Of a stretch of DNA of 64,000 nt, positions 11,066 to 24,101 are shown piece by piece. Below the pieces are notes generated by a model that was not told the DNA's origin, made no database searches, and worked only from the letters and a program-made list of their open reading frames with translations. The first letter of the stretch is position 1. Every line of letters begins with the position of its first letter. The DNA comes from Mesostigma viride (Eukaryota; Streptophyta; Mesostigmatophyceae; Mesostigmatales; Mesostigmataceae), in NCBI GenBank assembly GCA_009746045.1, contig RPFO01000253.1, forward strand, positions 5,179,145 through 5,243,144. The letters are read 5' to 3'. The position numbers and the translations under genes were made by a program.

Positions 11066-11780
11066 TGTAACGACTAAAAATGATCATCAACATCATCCAT
11101 AGTCCAAATATGAAAGATCTGTTACCTGGGTTGCCTTCTTGAGTTGCAGAACTTCAAGTATCCGAGCAACGTTGAGATGGAAATTCCACAGCACGTGATT
11201 TAGGGAATCACAACCCCTTGTAGACACAAAGACAAGCTCGTGTATAGACGACCTCTGTGGAACTGAAGGACGTCTATAGCCAAGGGGCTCTTATGAATGG
11301 ACAACAAAGACAAGCTTTATTATACCATGATGAATCAAAACCAACGTAGCAACAATGGCGACCCCACGTCCTTGATATCGACGTGCTTGTCGAGCATGCC
11401 TCAACCTTAGCCTGAAGAGAACCAATCAAAATCATGGAATTCTAAACAAGATCCTCGTATCCATCCTAGTCACACAAAACAGAACAACAACACCAACAGC
11501 CTGGCAGAATCTGTACATGAGATCCTGAATCTGTAGTAAGCACCAAAGTCCCAAAGGAACATTTAAGACTTGGTAGTACCGACCAACAAACTATAACCCC
11601 ACGTGGATCAGGCCACGACCAATAAGGGCTTCTAACAGTCGGTTGACAAAGTACAAGTTTCAAGTACCGCCTTCTTGGAAACCTCATAACTTTCCCAATA
11701 CTGATCCAAAAGTCCTCGAATAAAAGTCAAACATTCACAAAACAAAGGATGCAACAACAAAGTCATTTTTGCTTGTTACA
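11066..11780 (-). repeat. 3' LTR of outer element
   Basis: 715 bp, TG...CA ends on the minus strand, inverted-repeat termini TGTAAC/GTTACA, one difference by eye from 30222-30936. Confidence 0.93.
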
Positions 11781-11800
11781 TATCTCCCCCTCAAGACTGG
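11781..11800 (-). other. Polypurine tract of outer element
   Basis: On the minus strand the bases directly before the 3' LTR read TTGAGGGGGAGATA, the expected plus-strand-DNA priming site. This fixes the element's orientation. Confidence 0.8.
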
Positions 11801-12142
11801 AACCACCAGTTCCTCAAAATCAACTACTCTTTAAGGAGGAGTGACACTGAACAGAAATCCACCATCTCTTGGGAAAAGCAGGTGGGTTTTTACATCCCTG
11901 AAGCCAGGGCCTCCTATCTCATAAACATCTAGTCACAGGTGCTTAAAGAAGACAAGTCACATCCTTATCCACTACAAGCCCAGATAAACACAGCAATACT
12001 GGAAGTCATCCCGTCATCATTCTGGAATTCTGGAACTCTGGACTGAAACATCAGAACTGGAATGGAGCCCCCCCATCATCCATCCTGGAATCCCCCCCTC
12101 ACACCACAATCCAAAGCCCCCTTTCCTTCTCAGCCCTGTTCC

Positions 12143-12956
12143 TCACAGGCTATACCAATCCCCATTCAGGCCATCCTTGCCCTTGAGTCCACACATGGGA
12201 AACTGCTCCACCATGTGGGCCAACTCTGGCCAGTTCCTGCTGACCTGCAACACCACGCAAGTCTCAGCAGCTCCTGCCACCATCTGGGCAGCATAGCGAA
12301 GGCATGCCCCTGGATAGGAGAGGAGCACCACAGACTGACTCTCAGGGTCCATCACCCAAGTAGAGGACGTCTTGTGCCTGCTCACCCATGATCTGTACGC
12401 CCACCAGAACTGCAGAAAGGTCTTGACCACCGACCACTTAGCACCTATCAGAGGCACCAGCACCCTTAGTGGCGTCTGACGGACCTTAAGTTCCACAGTG
12501 TACTTGGGCAACCCTGGATTGCAAAAGAGGTTAGAAGTCTCCAAAGGAAAACACCTTCTGGCAGAGCTGGAGGAAGAAGGAACCAAATCAAAGTCACCCT
12601 TCTGAACTGAAAACTCCAACAGCTCCATGTAGGAAGCCTCTCCCATACTCACTGGCTGCAACTGAGTAAATGCCTCCTTCAAGGCCTCAGGTAAGGCTGC
12701 CAGCATGACCGGCCCCTCAGCAGGCCTCATGTCAATCTCAGGTCCTGGTGACAATGCATACATCCTATGCAGCAGATGAGCCACAAAAAGGGGAGCCACT
12801 CTCATACAGGCTTGTGTGCAGCTGAGATAGGACCTCCTCCACATAGCCTTCAGAGCTCACCTCCCCCTCCTCTCTGTTGAGTGCAGCCAACGCCTTGGCC
12901 AAAGTCTCATAGTGGTCACAGGGGCCCGTGCAGTTCCTATGATCCACATAGGCCAC
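12143..12956 (-). pseudogene. Unrecognised ORF near 3' end of outer element
   Basis: Two overlapping minus-strand frames (12956-12765 and 12844-12143) appear to be one coding region of about 260 residues broken by a frameshift near 12770-12840. The joined translation has no Cys/His knuckle, DD/E pattern or protease motif that I can see. It ends about 360 bp before the 3' LTR, i.e. downstream of pol, the position of an additional ORF in some Ty3 elements. Not homologous by eye to the post-pol ORF of the nested chromovirus. Function unknown. Confidence 0.4.
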
Positions 12957-13683
12957 TCAGCAGCACCAAGGTAGAAACCTCCAGGTATATACTATTGGTC
13001 TGGTACACGAAGACGTGCATGCAGGACATGAACCACGTGTCTTAATCATACCAGGAATCAAGCCCTAGGTGAACCACTCCATATGTCGAGGGTACAACAC
13101 AGAAGTCACTCTCCATGTGCCATCCAAGCTCAGATCCCCTCAACCATCCTCAGAAACTGGTCACCAAAATCTGGATGTCATCTCAGCTTAGTCCAACCAA
13201 ACTCCCACCAGAGTCCATCCCACTCAACTCAGATCCCCGTCGGATTCAATGAGTCCACATGAATCCAAGAAGGAGTAAACAGGATCAAGGCACCTAAGCC
13301 AAACAAGGCGAGGCCACTCCATGTTCTGGGACACCACCCTCCCTCAGCTAGAGTCCACGGGTGAAAGACAAGCCTGACATTCCCAGGGATAACGGGTCAT
13401 CCACAGGGATCCATGCCACGAAATACTGACAACTCTCACTGCTTGATCAGGGCAGGAAGCAGAGTGTCATGTAGCAAGGCTAACCCTCTATACAGCCAAC
13501 CCCCATAACTAACTGGGCTGCCAGGGTCCAAGGCTCATCAAAGCTAGTCACCACAGCACACCCAAAGATTCCAGCCCTTCTCAAGGGAAGAGGTAGTCAG
13601 GGACAGATGCTGTATCACCACAACAGAGTGGCAGGTAACCGAGCCATAATAAATCCCCAATCCATCCCAACTGGGGACCTCCC

Positions 13684-14010
13684 TCAGATCACCAACAGGT
13701 CATAGCAGGCTGGATGGATTCCAAGAATGCTCAATCCTAACACAGGGGCTGGCGTGAGCTTCTGCTGCAGCAAGTCCAAGGCCTGCTGACACCCGTCAGT
13801 CCACGCAAACTGGAACGAGGAAACGTCAACAGCGCCCCAGGTGGAAGTGCAGTCACCAAGAGGCAGCAGGAGCAATCCAGCAGGAAGACGTCGCCAACAG
13901 GGTCGCCTCAGGAAGAGCAAGGGTATCTCAGAAGTACACCCATGATGAAGAGAGGCCGTGGACAGGGTTGTCACCAGTGGGTACCCGTCAGCAGGTTGGG
14001 GAGGTGCCAC
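13684..14010 (-). pseudogene. Degenerate Ty3/gypsy RT-RNase H junction
   Basis: The translation contains FAWTDGCQQALDLLQQKLTP followed by APVLGL, a clear match to the conserved Ty3/gypsy segment linking reverse transcriptase to RNase H (F.W...C..AF..LK..LT.APVL). It parallels FLWAEQCQQAFEALKRHLTT in the nested chromovirus. The rest of the frame is unrecognisable. This is the main evidence that the outer element belongs to or derives from Ty3/gypsy. No YxDD box was found nearby. Confidence 0.55.
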
Positions 14011-15530
14011 AAAGCACAGCCAAAATAGCCCACCGATGGCCAGCGAAACCAGGATACCACATAGTCAGGGATCTATGAGGTGAGCCCGACAGGATGAACT
14101 GAAATCCCAGGGTGAATCCACGCTATGATCCTCACAGATCTCCTCCCCACCAGAACAAAATTCCCCCCTCCAGTCGCACCAAAGGAGTGAGAGTGAGGTA
14201 AAGCCACATCTCCTTAGTAGCTAGTACACTCAAACCCATAGCCAGTGGCCTATGATAATCACAAGGCACACTATTTCTCCATAAGATGCCTGGGAAAACC
14301 ATCCACAGCCTTGAGAGGGATAGCAGAAGATCAGTAATGCCTCACCAGCATTATGAACGGTATGCCCCAACTTGTAAATCGTAGCACACGCTACCCCCAT
14401 GCAAGGGTTAGGTGCAGCCCAATCCCCTGCACGCCCTGCTCCCCACACAAATCCCCCTCAGCATAACTGGTAAACTGGAGACTACCAGCATGCCTAATAA
14501 TTCCACCCCTCTGCGTAGAATAAGCTGTAATAATCCTGGTATCAGCTTCCCAAGATTGACAGCATGACCTAGCAGGAACAAACGCCATGGGATACGCATG
14601 AAGACAGAGGCCCAGCCAACCAGAGAAGGGTGGGGGAGGCAAGTCTCTCAGCCCACTAAACCACTGGTGGCCTGCAGGGTCGCTCTATTAAGACGTCCTA
14701 TGCACCTCATGACTAAAGATGGGGTGGGAACTACAGCATCCAAGACAGAGTTGCATACAAGGCAGCTTGAGAGCAGACTGAAAGCAATCACCAATCAGCC
14801 AACTGATGTGCCCAAGCTTGGCAGGGCCCCAGCAACAACATCACTCCCCGCATCCATCCAGGTGGCACTACCATGCAAGGTAATGTGGGCATTAGGATCG
14901 AAGGAGCCCAAGACAAGGTTGCACAAGTAGGGCAGCGTAAGGGTATGCTGGATGAGGCCATCAGTCATCAAACAGATACACCCTCAGCTTGGCAGGGCCC
15001 TAGCAAGTAGACTGAACCATGTCCCCCTAGTCAAAGCATGGAAAGTAGTATCCATGTCCGTGGACCACGTAGACTGCCAAATGGTATTAATGTCAGTGTA
15101 CCACGGATACTGATGCACATGAGGCAGGTTGTAAGGGTGGTAGAGGGCTGAATGGGTCCCCCAACTAACCCACACCTCTAAGCTCATGTGAGCCCCCGCC
15201 CAGCACCAAGTAGTCCAACTCCTCAATTAAGAGTCAACGGAGTGGGCATCATTGTCATCACTGTCATGCCAAAGATTCCAGCCGGCCCCACAGTTGTAGC
15301 TCCGTTGATCCCGCCCATCATCCAACCCACAAGGACATCCTACCCACGCAAACATGATGCCAGACCCCCCGTGCAAGCAGTCCCATTCATACAACCATCA
15401 TGCTGTGCAAGCAATCAGCTCAAGGGCGGATGGTGTACTATCAAGACAACAAGCCATCCTGGCACCATGCAAGCAAGAATAAGTCCATAGCAGGGCAAAG
15501 CAAGGGTAGGAAGTTACTCATCTGCACAAG
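14011..15530. other. Internal region of outer element, no intact gene
   Basis: Broken frames only. A phrase AGCTTGGCAGGGCCC recurs near 14816 and 14985. The position should correspond to upstream pol of the minus-strand element, but no motif is preserved. Confidence 0.5.
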
Positions 15531-15535
15531 GCTGG

Positions 15536-16198
15536 TGTTGCGTGCCGGCCCTTTAGGACGGACGCAACAATGGAATAAATTATATACTTTGGCTTGTTGT
15601 CATAGTCCGTAGGACTTTGGGACTTATTTCGGGACTTAATTTGGGATTCGTCCCTTAGTCAGGACTTTTGTATGGAACTATGATAGTTTGTGTGATTCGG
15701 GCCAGTTATTTTGGGCCTAGGTTGTTGTATGCGATCTTCTAGGGGCCGGTGCAGTCGCGCCGCGCTGCGTACATTATAGCTGGTTGAGATATTGTACTCA
15801 TGCGTGGATTCTGTAGGTGAGGGTCGATGTCGACCCGAGATTTTGTGTGGACTGCCTGCTTAGGAAGGTCGGCGCCATGTCGGCGCCCTTTTGCCAGCTT
15901 GGTGGCGGACCTAGGTGAAATTGGTCCGAGGACGAGAGTCTCGTCCTCTTGGTTTGATGAATGATAAGTGCGATGACGCCTACACATTAAACCTGGGGCA
16001 ACTATCCATTTGTAATTGGTCTTGCTAGCCATTATAAGTGTGTATTAATTAGCTTGGCGTCAAGCCGCGATGCCAGATATCTCACGACCCCAGTCGTGAC
16101 GCGCAATCTGCATTAGGCTACCTTGATTATTCCTAATTCCGGCATGGAGGATCTTTCGCTACGTCACTCAGGCTAGGGACCTGGGTTGGCACGTAACA
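15536..16198 (+). repeat. 5' LTR of chromovirus
   Basis: 663 bp, identical by eye to 26729-27391. Short inverted termini TGTT/AACA. It should hold the promoter and polyadenylation signals of the element. Confidence 0.95.
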
Positions 16199-16199
16199 C

Positions 16200-16214
16200 T
16201 GGTTATCGGAGGTA
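16200..16214 (+). other. Primer-binding site of chromovirus
   Basis: TGGTTATCGGAGGTA starts two bases after the LTR. TGG pairs with a tRNA 3' CCA. Apart from one extra T it equals the site of the outer element (TGGTATCGGAGG), suggesting the same or a related primer tRNA. It also contains GAG|GTAAAA, a plausible splice donor. Confidence 0.6.
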
Positions 16215-16971
16215 AAATGTGCTGGAGAGGTTAGCTAACTCTCGCGGAGAGAGCTAGTGTAGCCAGTTAGGATAGCAAGGCGGTGCTTAGTGTAGATAGA
16301 GGTTCCGGTATTCAACGATTCCTGACTGGTCGGCGGCAGCCCGTAAAGGGATTCAACGACGACCTCGGCAGCAAGCGGCAGTCCGGGATACTCGGCGGGG
16401 CTAGTAATAGCCCTGTGGTGAGGTGCCATAGGCAGTAGCGGCCATTACCCCTGTTGACAACGACTTCTAGTGGTGGTAGAGCTCCGGCTCCCAACGACAC
16501 TCGACGGCGGCCAGCCCAGGGGTTTTCATCGACATTGGTTATGGTACGTCCCCTAGTTTAGTGCTCTTTACTTAAACGCTTGCTTTCTTCCCGGGACTGC
16601 ACGCGTAGAGGGGGTTTATGTTTAATGTTGTGCTCTCTATAGGCGTTTCCATGTTGTTTGAGAGATGTGGGGGCCGTGGAGGCACCCATCGTTGTGTGAC
16701 CTGCAACGGGTCTTGGGGTAGGTACCGTCGGGCTGTGGCCGATTATGTTTGACGGTGCTTACCTCTGTGCGCCCCGTGGAGGGGACTAGTGTACTGTGCC
16801 CTTGTTCGCGTAGAGCTTGGGCGTGTGTTGTGTTAGAGTCCGTCCTCCTCCCTCGTTGCGTTTATCACTGCACTTAGAGGTATCCTTGGGGATCCCTTTT
16901 CCTTTCTGTCTTGCAAGCTTCTGCCAGCCCTTTTCTTCTTCTCGCCAGCGTATGATAGACTACTATACAAT

Positions 16972-17331
16972 ATGTCTTTGAAAGGGAAGCGAAGGATAAA
17001 TAAGGGTGGACAGTCTGGATTTCCCTACTATGCAGTAGCCCATGACGGGGGTGAGGGTAGACCAGCCATATTTTATAGTTGGAAGACGTGTGAACAGCAT
17101 ATCAAAGATAAGATAATGTCTAGGGACTCTAATGCTAGATGGAAGGGGTTTGATAACATCATAGATGCAGATAGGTTTGTTAGGGAGCACATGCCATTGC
17201 CAGAGGGTCTGCACACCACCCGTGAATGTCCTAAGTCACCCACGCACAGCAAGGGAGACAACAGTCAGGAGGTGGGGACAGCAGTTACAGTTACCTTCTC
17301 CCAACTGACCATTGGCTCTAGCAGACAATAG
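16972..17331 (+). CDS. Viroplasmin / RNase H1 N-terminal-like small protein
   Basis: 119 codons from ATG in the leader between the 5' LTR and gag. Residues ~19-73 carry the pattern of the RNA:DNA-hybrid-binding domain at the N-terminus of eukaryotic RNase H1 and in caulimovirus P6 (viroplasmin): YYAV (19-22), then IFYSWKTC (33-40), a spacer, ARWKGF (55-60) and ADRFV (66-70). The family consensus is YYAV..G...GIY.SW.EC...V....ARFK.F....A..F. The C-terminal ~45 residues are polar. No RNase H catalytic domain is attached; catalysis sits in Pol. An inferred role is binding hybrid or double-stranded RNA during reverse transcription, or aiding translation of downstream ORFs as P6 does for caulimoviruses. 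Domain match is by eye; function is inference. Confidence 0.7.
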   Translation: MSLKGKRRINKGGQSGFPYYAVAHDGGEGRPAIFYSWKTCEQHIKDKIMSRDSNARWKGFDNIIDADRFVREHMPLPEGLHTTRECPKSPTHSKGDNSQEVGTAVTVTFSQLTIGSSRQ

Positions 17332-17469
17332 AGGGGATTACTACTAGGGAATAGTACTAGGTCCTATATAAATAGATCTATAGTACGTGGTTGCTCTCTC
17401 TCTCTCCTTCTCTCTCTCTCTCTTTCTGGGGAGGTGTTGCCTGCAGTGTAAGGTACCGGGACGAGCACC

Positions 17470-19821
<2,352 letters not shown>

Positions 19822-22599
19822 TAGCCTTACCCGTGGGGTTGGGCCCCGGGGTAGATGATAGGGTAGATGATAGGAGAGATGATAGGGTAGTTGATAGGGT
19901 AGAGAGATCAGACAGTAGCCCTGAAGCGGAGCCGAGTAGAATAGAGGTAGACGTCAATCACGTGGCTTCCGGCTCAGACGCGGCCTCCCAACCGGCGCGC
20001 GTGTCTCCTGGAGGTCCGCGGCATTTGTTCCTTTTCAGTGGGGGGTTACTTGTTCCTCCCACCGTCCTGGACCCGTATTTGAAAGAGAAAACGGTCATGG
20101 ACGTGAAGTTTTTGGTCGACACCGGCGCCTCCACGTCTTTCATCAACGAGGCCCTGGTGCGCCGACTGGGTCTGACCCCTCGCCCGCACCCCACGGCCGT
20201 GCATGTGACCTATTCGGACGGTCGCCAACACCGGTCGCCCGGCTTGGCAGATATCAAGGGTGTGCTGCAAGGCACGCCGGTTGACTTGGCGGCGACTATC
20301 GCGCCGCTGGGAGCCGCAGACATCATTATCGGGCTAGACTGGTTGGACAAGCAGGATGTGGACATCAGTGTGCGCCGACGAGTAGTTTGGTTTCCGGATG
20401 GATCCTTTTGGTGTCCCGACAGCGAGTACAGGGCACAGGCCGCGGAGGTCCATAACATTACACACGAGCGCTCGGCGGACGGGCCTCGACCAGCGTCCCA
20501 GATCCTGATGAGCAGCAAGACGCTGGCACGCCAACTTCGGAAGGGCAAGGAATACACGATGTACCGCATCGACCTGGACAGCACTCAGGCCATGCTCAAC
20601 GAGATCGGCGTCGGCTTCACCCCGGACGAGCTGGCGCGGTTCAACGCTGTCTTGGAGAAGCGCGCCACTCTCTTCGCGGACCGCACGCCCCAGTTCCCTC
20701 CCCATCGTTCGGTGCTACATCGCATCCAGGTCCAGGAGGGTTCCGGGCCTACCGCGTCCCCCATGTACCGCATGGGTCCGGTCGAGCTGGTGGAGCTCAA
20801 GAAGATTCTCATTTCGCTGCTCGATGCCGGGCTCATCGAGCCCAGCAACAGTCCCTTCTCCGCAGGCGTGCTGCTCGTCCCCAAGCCAGGGGGCAAGTGG
20901 CGGCTGGTGACTGACTACCGGAAGCTGAACGCCATCACGGTCAAGTCCAAGTATCCCCTGCCGAGGATCGACGACATCTTCAACCGCGTCCAAGGGGCTA
21001 CGTGCTTTACGGTCATTGACTGCGCGGACGGGTTCTGGCAGCTGCGCATCGCGCCCGAGGACTGCCACAAGACTGCGTTCGCCACGCCCTTCGGTCACTA
21101 CCAGTTTCGGGTGGCAGCGATGGGCCTGTGTAATTCGCCCGCGTCCTTCCAGATGCTGATGAATGACATCCTCCGTCCGGTGATGGGCACGGCCCACCTG
21201 CCGCAGGTCTCCCGGGATCTGACGGACCCGCACAAGGGAGCGCGCCCACCATGGACCTACAAGCGCACGTGTGCGCTGGCGTACCTGGACGACATTCTGG
21301 TGTATTCCAAGACGTTCGAGGAGCACCTGGAGGATGTTGACGCGGTGCTACAGATCATGGAAGACGAGCACCTGTCGGCGCGGAAAGCCAAGGTGCGCGC
21401 CGGTCGCTGTGTGCCCTTCCTGGGCCACACCCTGTCTGCGGACGGCATCGCGACCGACCCTGAGAAGATCGAGTCCGTCCAGCAGTGGCCGGTTCCCACG
21501 GACGTGAAGGGGGTGCGCAGTTTTCTGGGGTTGGCTTCCTACTACCGACGGTTCATCCCGCGGTTCGCCACCATCGCTGCCCCGATCAACGCTCTTCTCA
21601 AGAAGGGTACTCCGTTCCTGTGGGCTGAGCAGTGCCAGCAGGCCTTTGAGGCTCTCAAGCGCCACCTCACCACAGCCCCTGTCCTCGTCCTGCCGGACCC
21701 GTCCCTTCCTTTCGTTGTGGCTACTGACGCCAGCAAGGTGGCCATCGGGGGCGTTCTCCTGCAGGATCAAGGCAAGGGTCTGCAGCCCATTGAGTACATC
21801 TCACGTACGATGATTCCGGCGGAACGGAATTATCCAGTACACCAACAGGAACTCTTGGCGGTAGTTTACTGCTGCCACACGTGGCGTCACCATCTTCTGG
21901 GCGCACAGTTCGCGGTGGCCATTAGTGAGCAGGGGGATCTTGACCCCCACCGCCTGGTGATCCACACCGACCACCGGCCTCTCACCCACCTCCTGGTGCA
22001 GCCCAACCTGACGCCCCGTCAAGCGCGGTGGATGGAGTACTTGTCGCAATTCGCCCCGTTTAAGATCCAATACGTCAAGGGCGCGGACAACGTTGTGCCC
22101 GACGCCCTCTCGCGACGGGCTGACTATTGGTTCTACGAGGACATGGACGTGCTGCATACCACCTGCGTCCCAGTGGCCGCCCCGGGGACCGCCTACGGCG
22201 CGGAGCCACGGTCTCCTCGGGCCCGCCATCTTTTTCATCTCGGGCACACCACCATGGATGACTTGTCTCCCACCCTGGATGAGCCTTTCCGTCAGGGTTC
22301 CCACGAGGACGTGGAGACCCCCGGGGGAGGGGAGGGGTCGCACACGCGCGTGCCACTCAGTCATGTGGTGCCGCCCCAGGGAATTTTTCAGCTTCATCCG
22401 CTCGGCCCTCCCACAGTCTTTTCAGAGTTCGTCAACCAGGTGATGGCGGACGCAGAGGACTCGGCAGAGGATGTGTTCACGGTCACATCTGACCTAGAGA
22501 CGATGATAAGTCGTTTCACGGTCACGGAAGAAGCGGCCCTCGAGGCCATCAGGGCACACCCGCAGCAGATGGGCGCTTTCCCGTGCAAGTTCCAGGAAG

Positions 22600-24006
22600 G
22601 GCGCCTGCTCGTGTGTGTCCAGCCGGAGAATGGCGGCTGTACGTCCCCGAGCTGTGTAGAGCAGCCTTGCTCCACGAGCTCCATGACTCCCTCCTAGGCG
22701 GTCACCAAGGAATACATCGCCTTCTCCCACGGGCCCGTAAGCATTTCTATTGGCCAGGGATGACGGAGTATATCAAGACGTACGTGCGCCAGTGCCCCTC
22801 GTGCCAGATCATGAAGTCCAGGAACACGGGCTCTCAAGCCGTCCCAAAGACGTTACCGGATCCGATGGGTCCGTGGGACTCCATCATGATGGATTTCATC
22901 GGTCCATTCAAGAAGACGAAGAGCGGCAACAGCATGGTCTTGGTGTTTGTGGACCGACTGACGCGTATGTGTCATCTGGCCCCCTGTCCTGCCGACCTCA
23001 CGGCGGAAGGGTGTGCCAAGCTATACCTTACCACGTGTTCCGGTTCCACGGGCTCAGCCGACAGTTCATCTCTGACCGCGACAAGCTCTTCACGGCCAAA
23101 TTCTGGCAGGAGTTCTTCGAGCGGTTGGGCACCAAGGTGTCACTGGGCACGGCCTACCACAGCTCTTCGTCGCACATGGTGGAGCGGCTGAACCGTACGG
23201 TGCAAGAGACCATGCGCCACTACACCGACGCGGTGGGTAGCAATTGGGAGGAACTCCTAGGCTTGGTGGAATTTTCTCTGAATAATGCCCCCCAGGCCGC
23301 TCACGGATTCACTCCCTTTTTCCTCAACTCCGGCCGACATCCCCTCACGCCGCCCGATTTGCTCCTGAGTCCAGAACGTGGTGAGGATCAGATCAAACGG
23401 GATACCCTGCAAGGGGTCGAGCGGCTGCTGCAGCAGATGCACCAGGCGCATAACAGCGCCGTCCAGGGTTATCGCGCAGCGGCAGAGCGGTACATGGCCA
23501 GGACAGCAGGGAAGCGGGATGCTCGGACGCCACCCATCGAGGTGGGCGACTGGGTCCTGGTGGAGGGCCCGCAGATCGGACGTTTCGCTCACAAGGTGGA
23601 GAAGGAGCTGAAGACGAAGCTCCGTCCCATGTTCTTGGGCCCCTACAAGGTCCTCGACAAGTTCGACGAGGTCATGTTCCAGGTGGACATCCCCGTGTCA
23701 TGGAACCTCACGTCCAACCGGTTCCATCGTGACCAGCTCAAGCTGTATCACCAGAACACCATCCAGGGCCGGGTAAATCCCCCAGCCCCGTTGGAGTTCA
23801 ATCCGGACACGGGGGAACAAGAGGATGAGGTGGCGGAGATTGTGGGACACCGGGACGTCAAGCGAGGACGCGGAGTCCAACGACAATACCGCGTGCGATG
23901 GCGATTTGCACAGCATGAGTCAGAGGACTCCTGGCGCACCGCGACTGAGCTAGCCGGGTGCGCTCGTTTACTAGAGGCATACAAGAAGACGCACCACTTA
24001 CGATAG
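22600..24006 (+). pseudogene. Pol part 2: integrase with chromodomain, two frame breaks
   Basis: After a one-base break near 22620-22632, the HHCC zinc-binding region is readable (HELHDSLLGGHQGIHR ... CPSC, ~22673-22805), then core start MMDFIGPF. A second break near 23025-23033 shifts into the frame with FISDRDKLF (second Asp) and SHMVERLNRTVQE (catalytic Glu), then GDWVLVEG and a C-terminal chromodomain (~23822-23990: EVAEIVGHRDVKRGRGVQRQ, then YRVRW and SEDSWRTATEL). The chromodomain places it among chromoviruses, whose integrases target histone-marked chromatin. The breaks make this copy probably inactive unless they are assembly errors; all flanking sequence looks well conserved. Confidence 0.88.
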
Positions 24007-24069
24007 AGGACTCCACACAATGCAGGAAGTGAGGTTGTGTGAGTCAGGTATCAAGGTGCACGTTGACTG

Positions 24070-24101
24070 ATACCTCTGTTGTCGTGTGTTGCTTTTGCAG
24101 G
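24070..24101 (+). promoter_or_regulatory. Candidate splice acceptor before ORF3
   Basis: A pyrimidine-rich stretch ending TTGCTTTTGCAG|GGGG opens directly into the ORF3 frame, whose first in-frame ATG is 120 bp further on (24221). Candidate donors include GAG|GTAAAA at the primer site. This suggests, but does not prove, a spliced subgenomic RNA. Confidence 0.3.
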
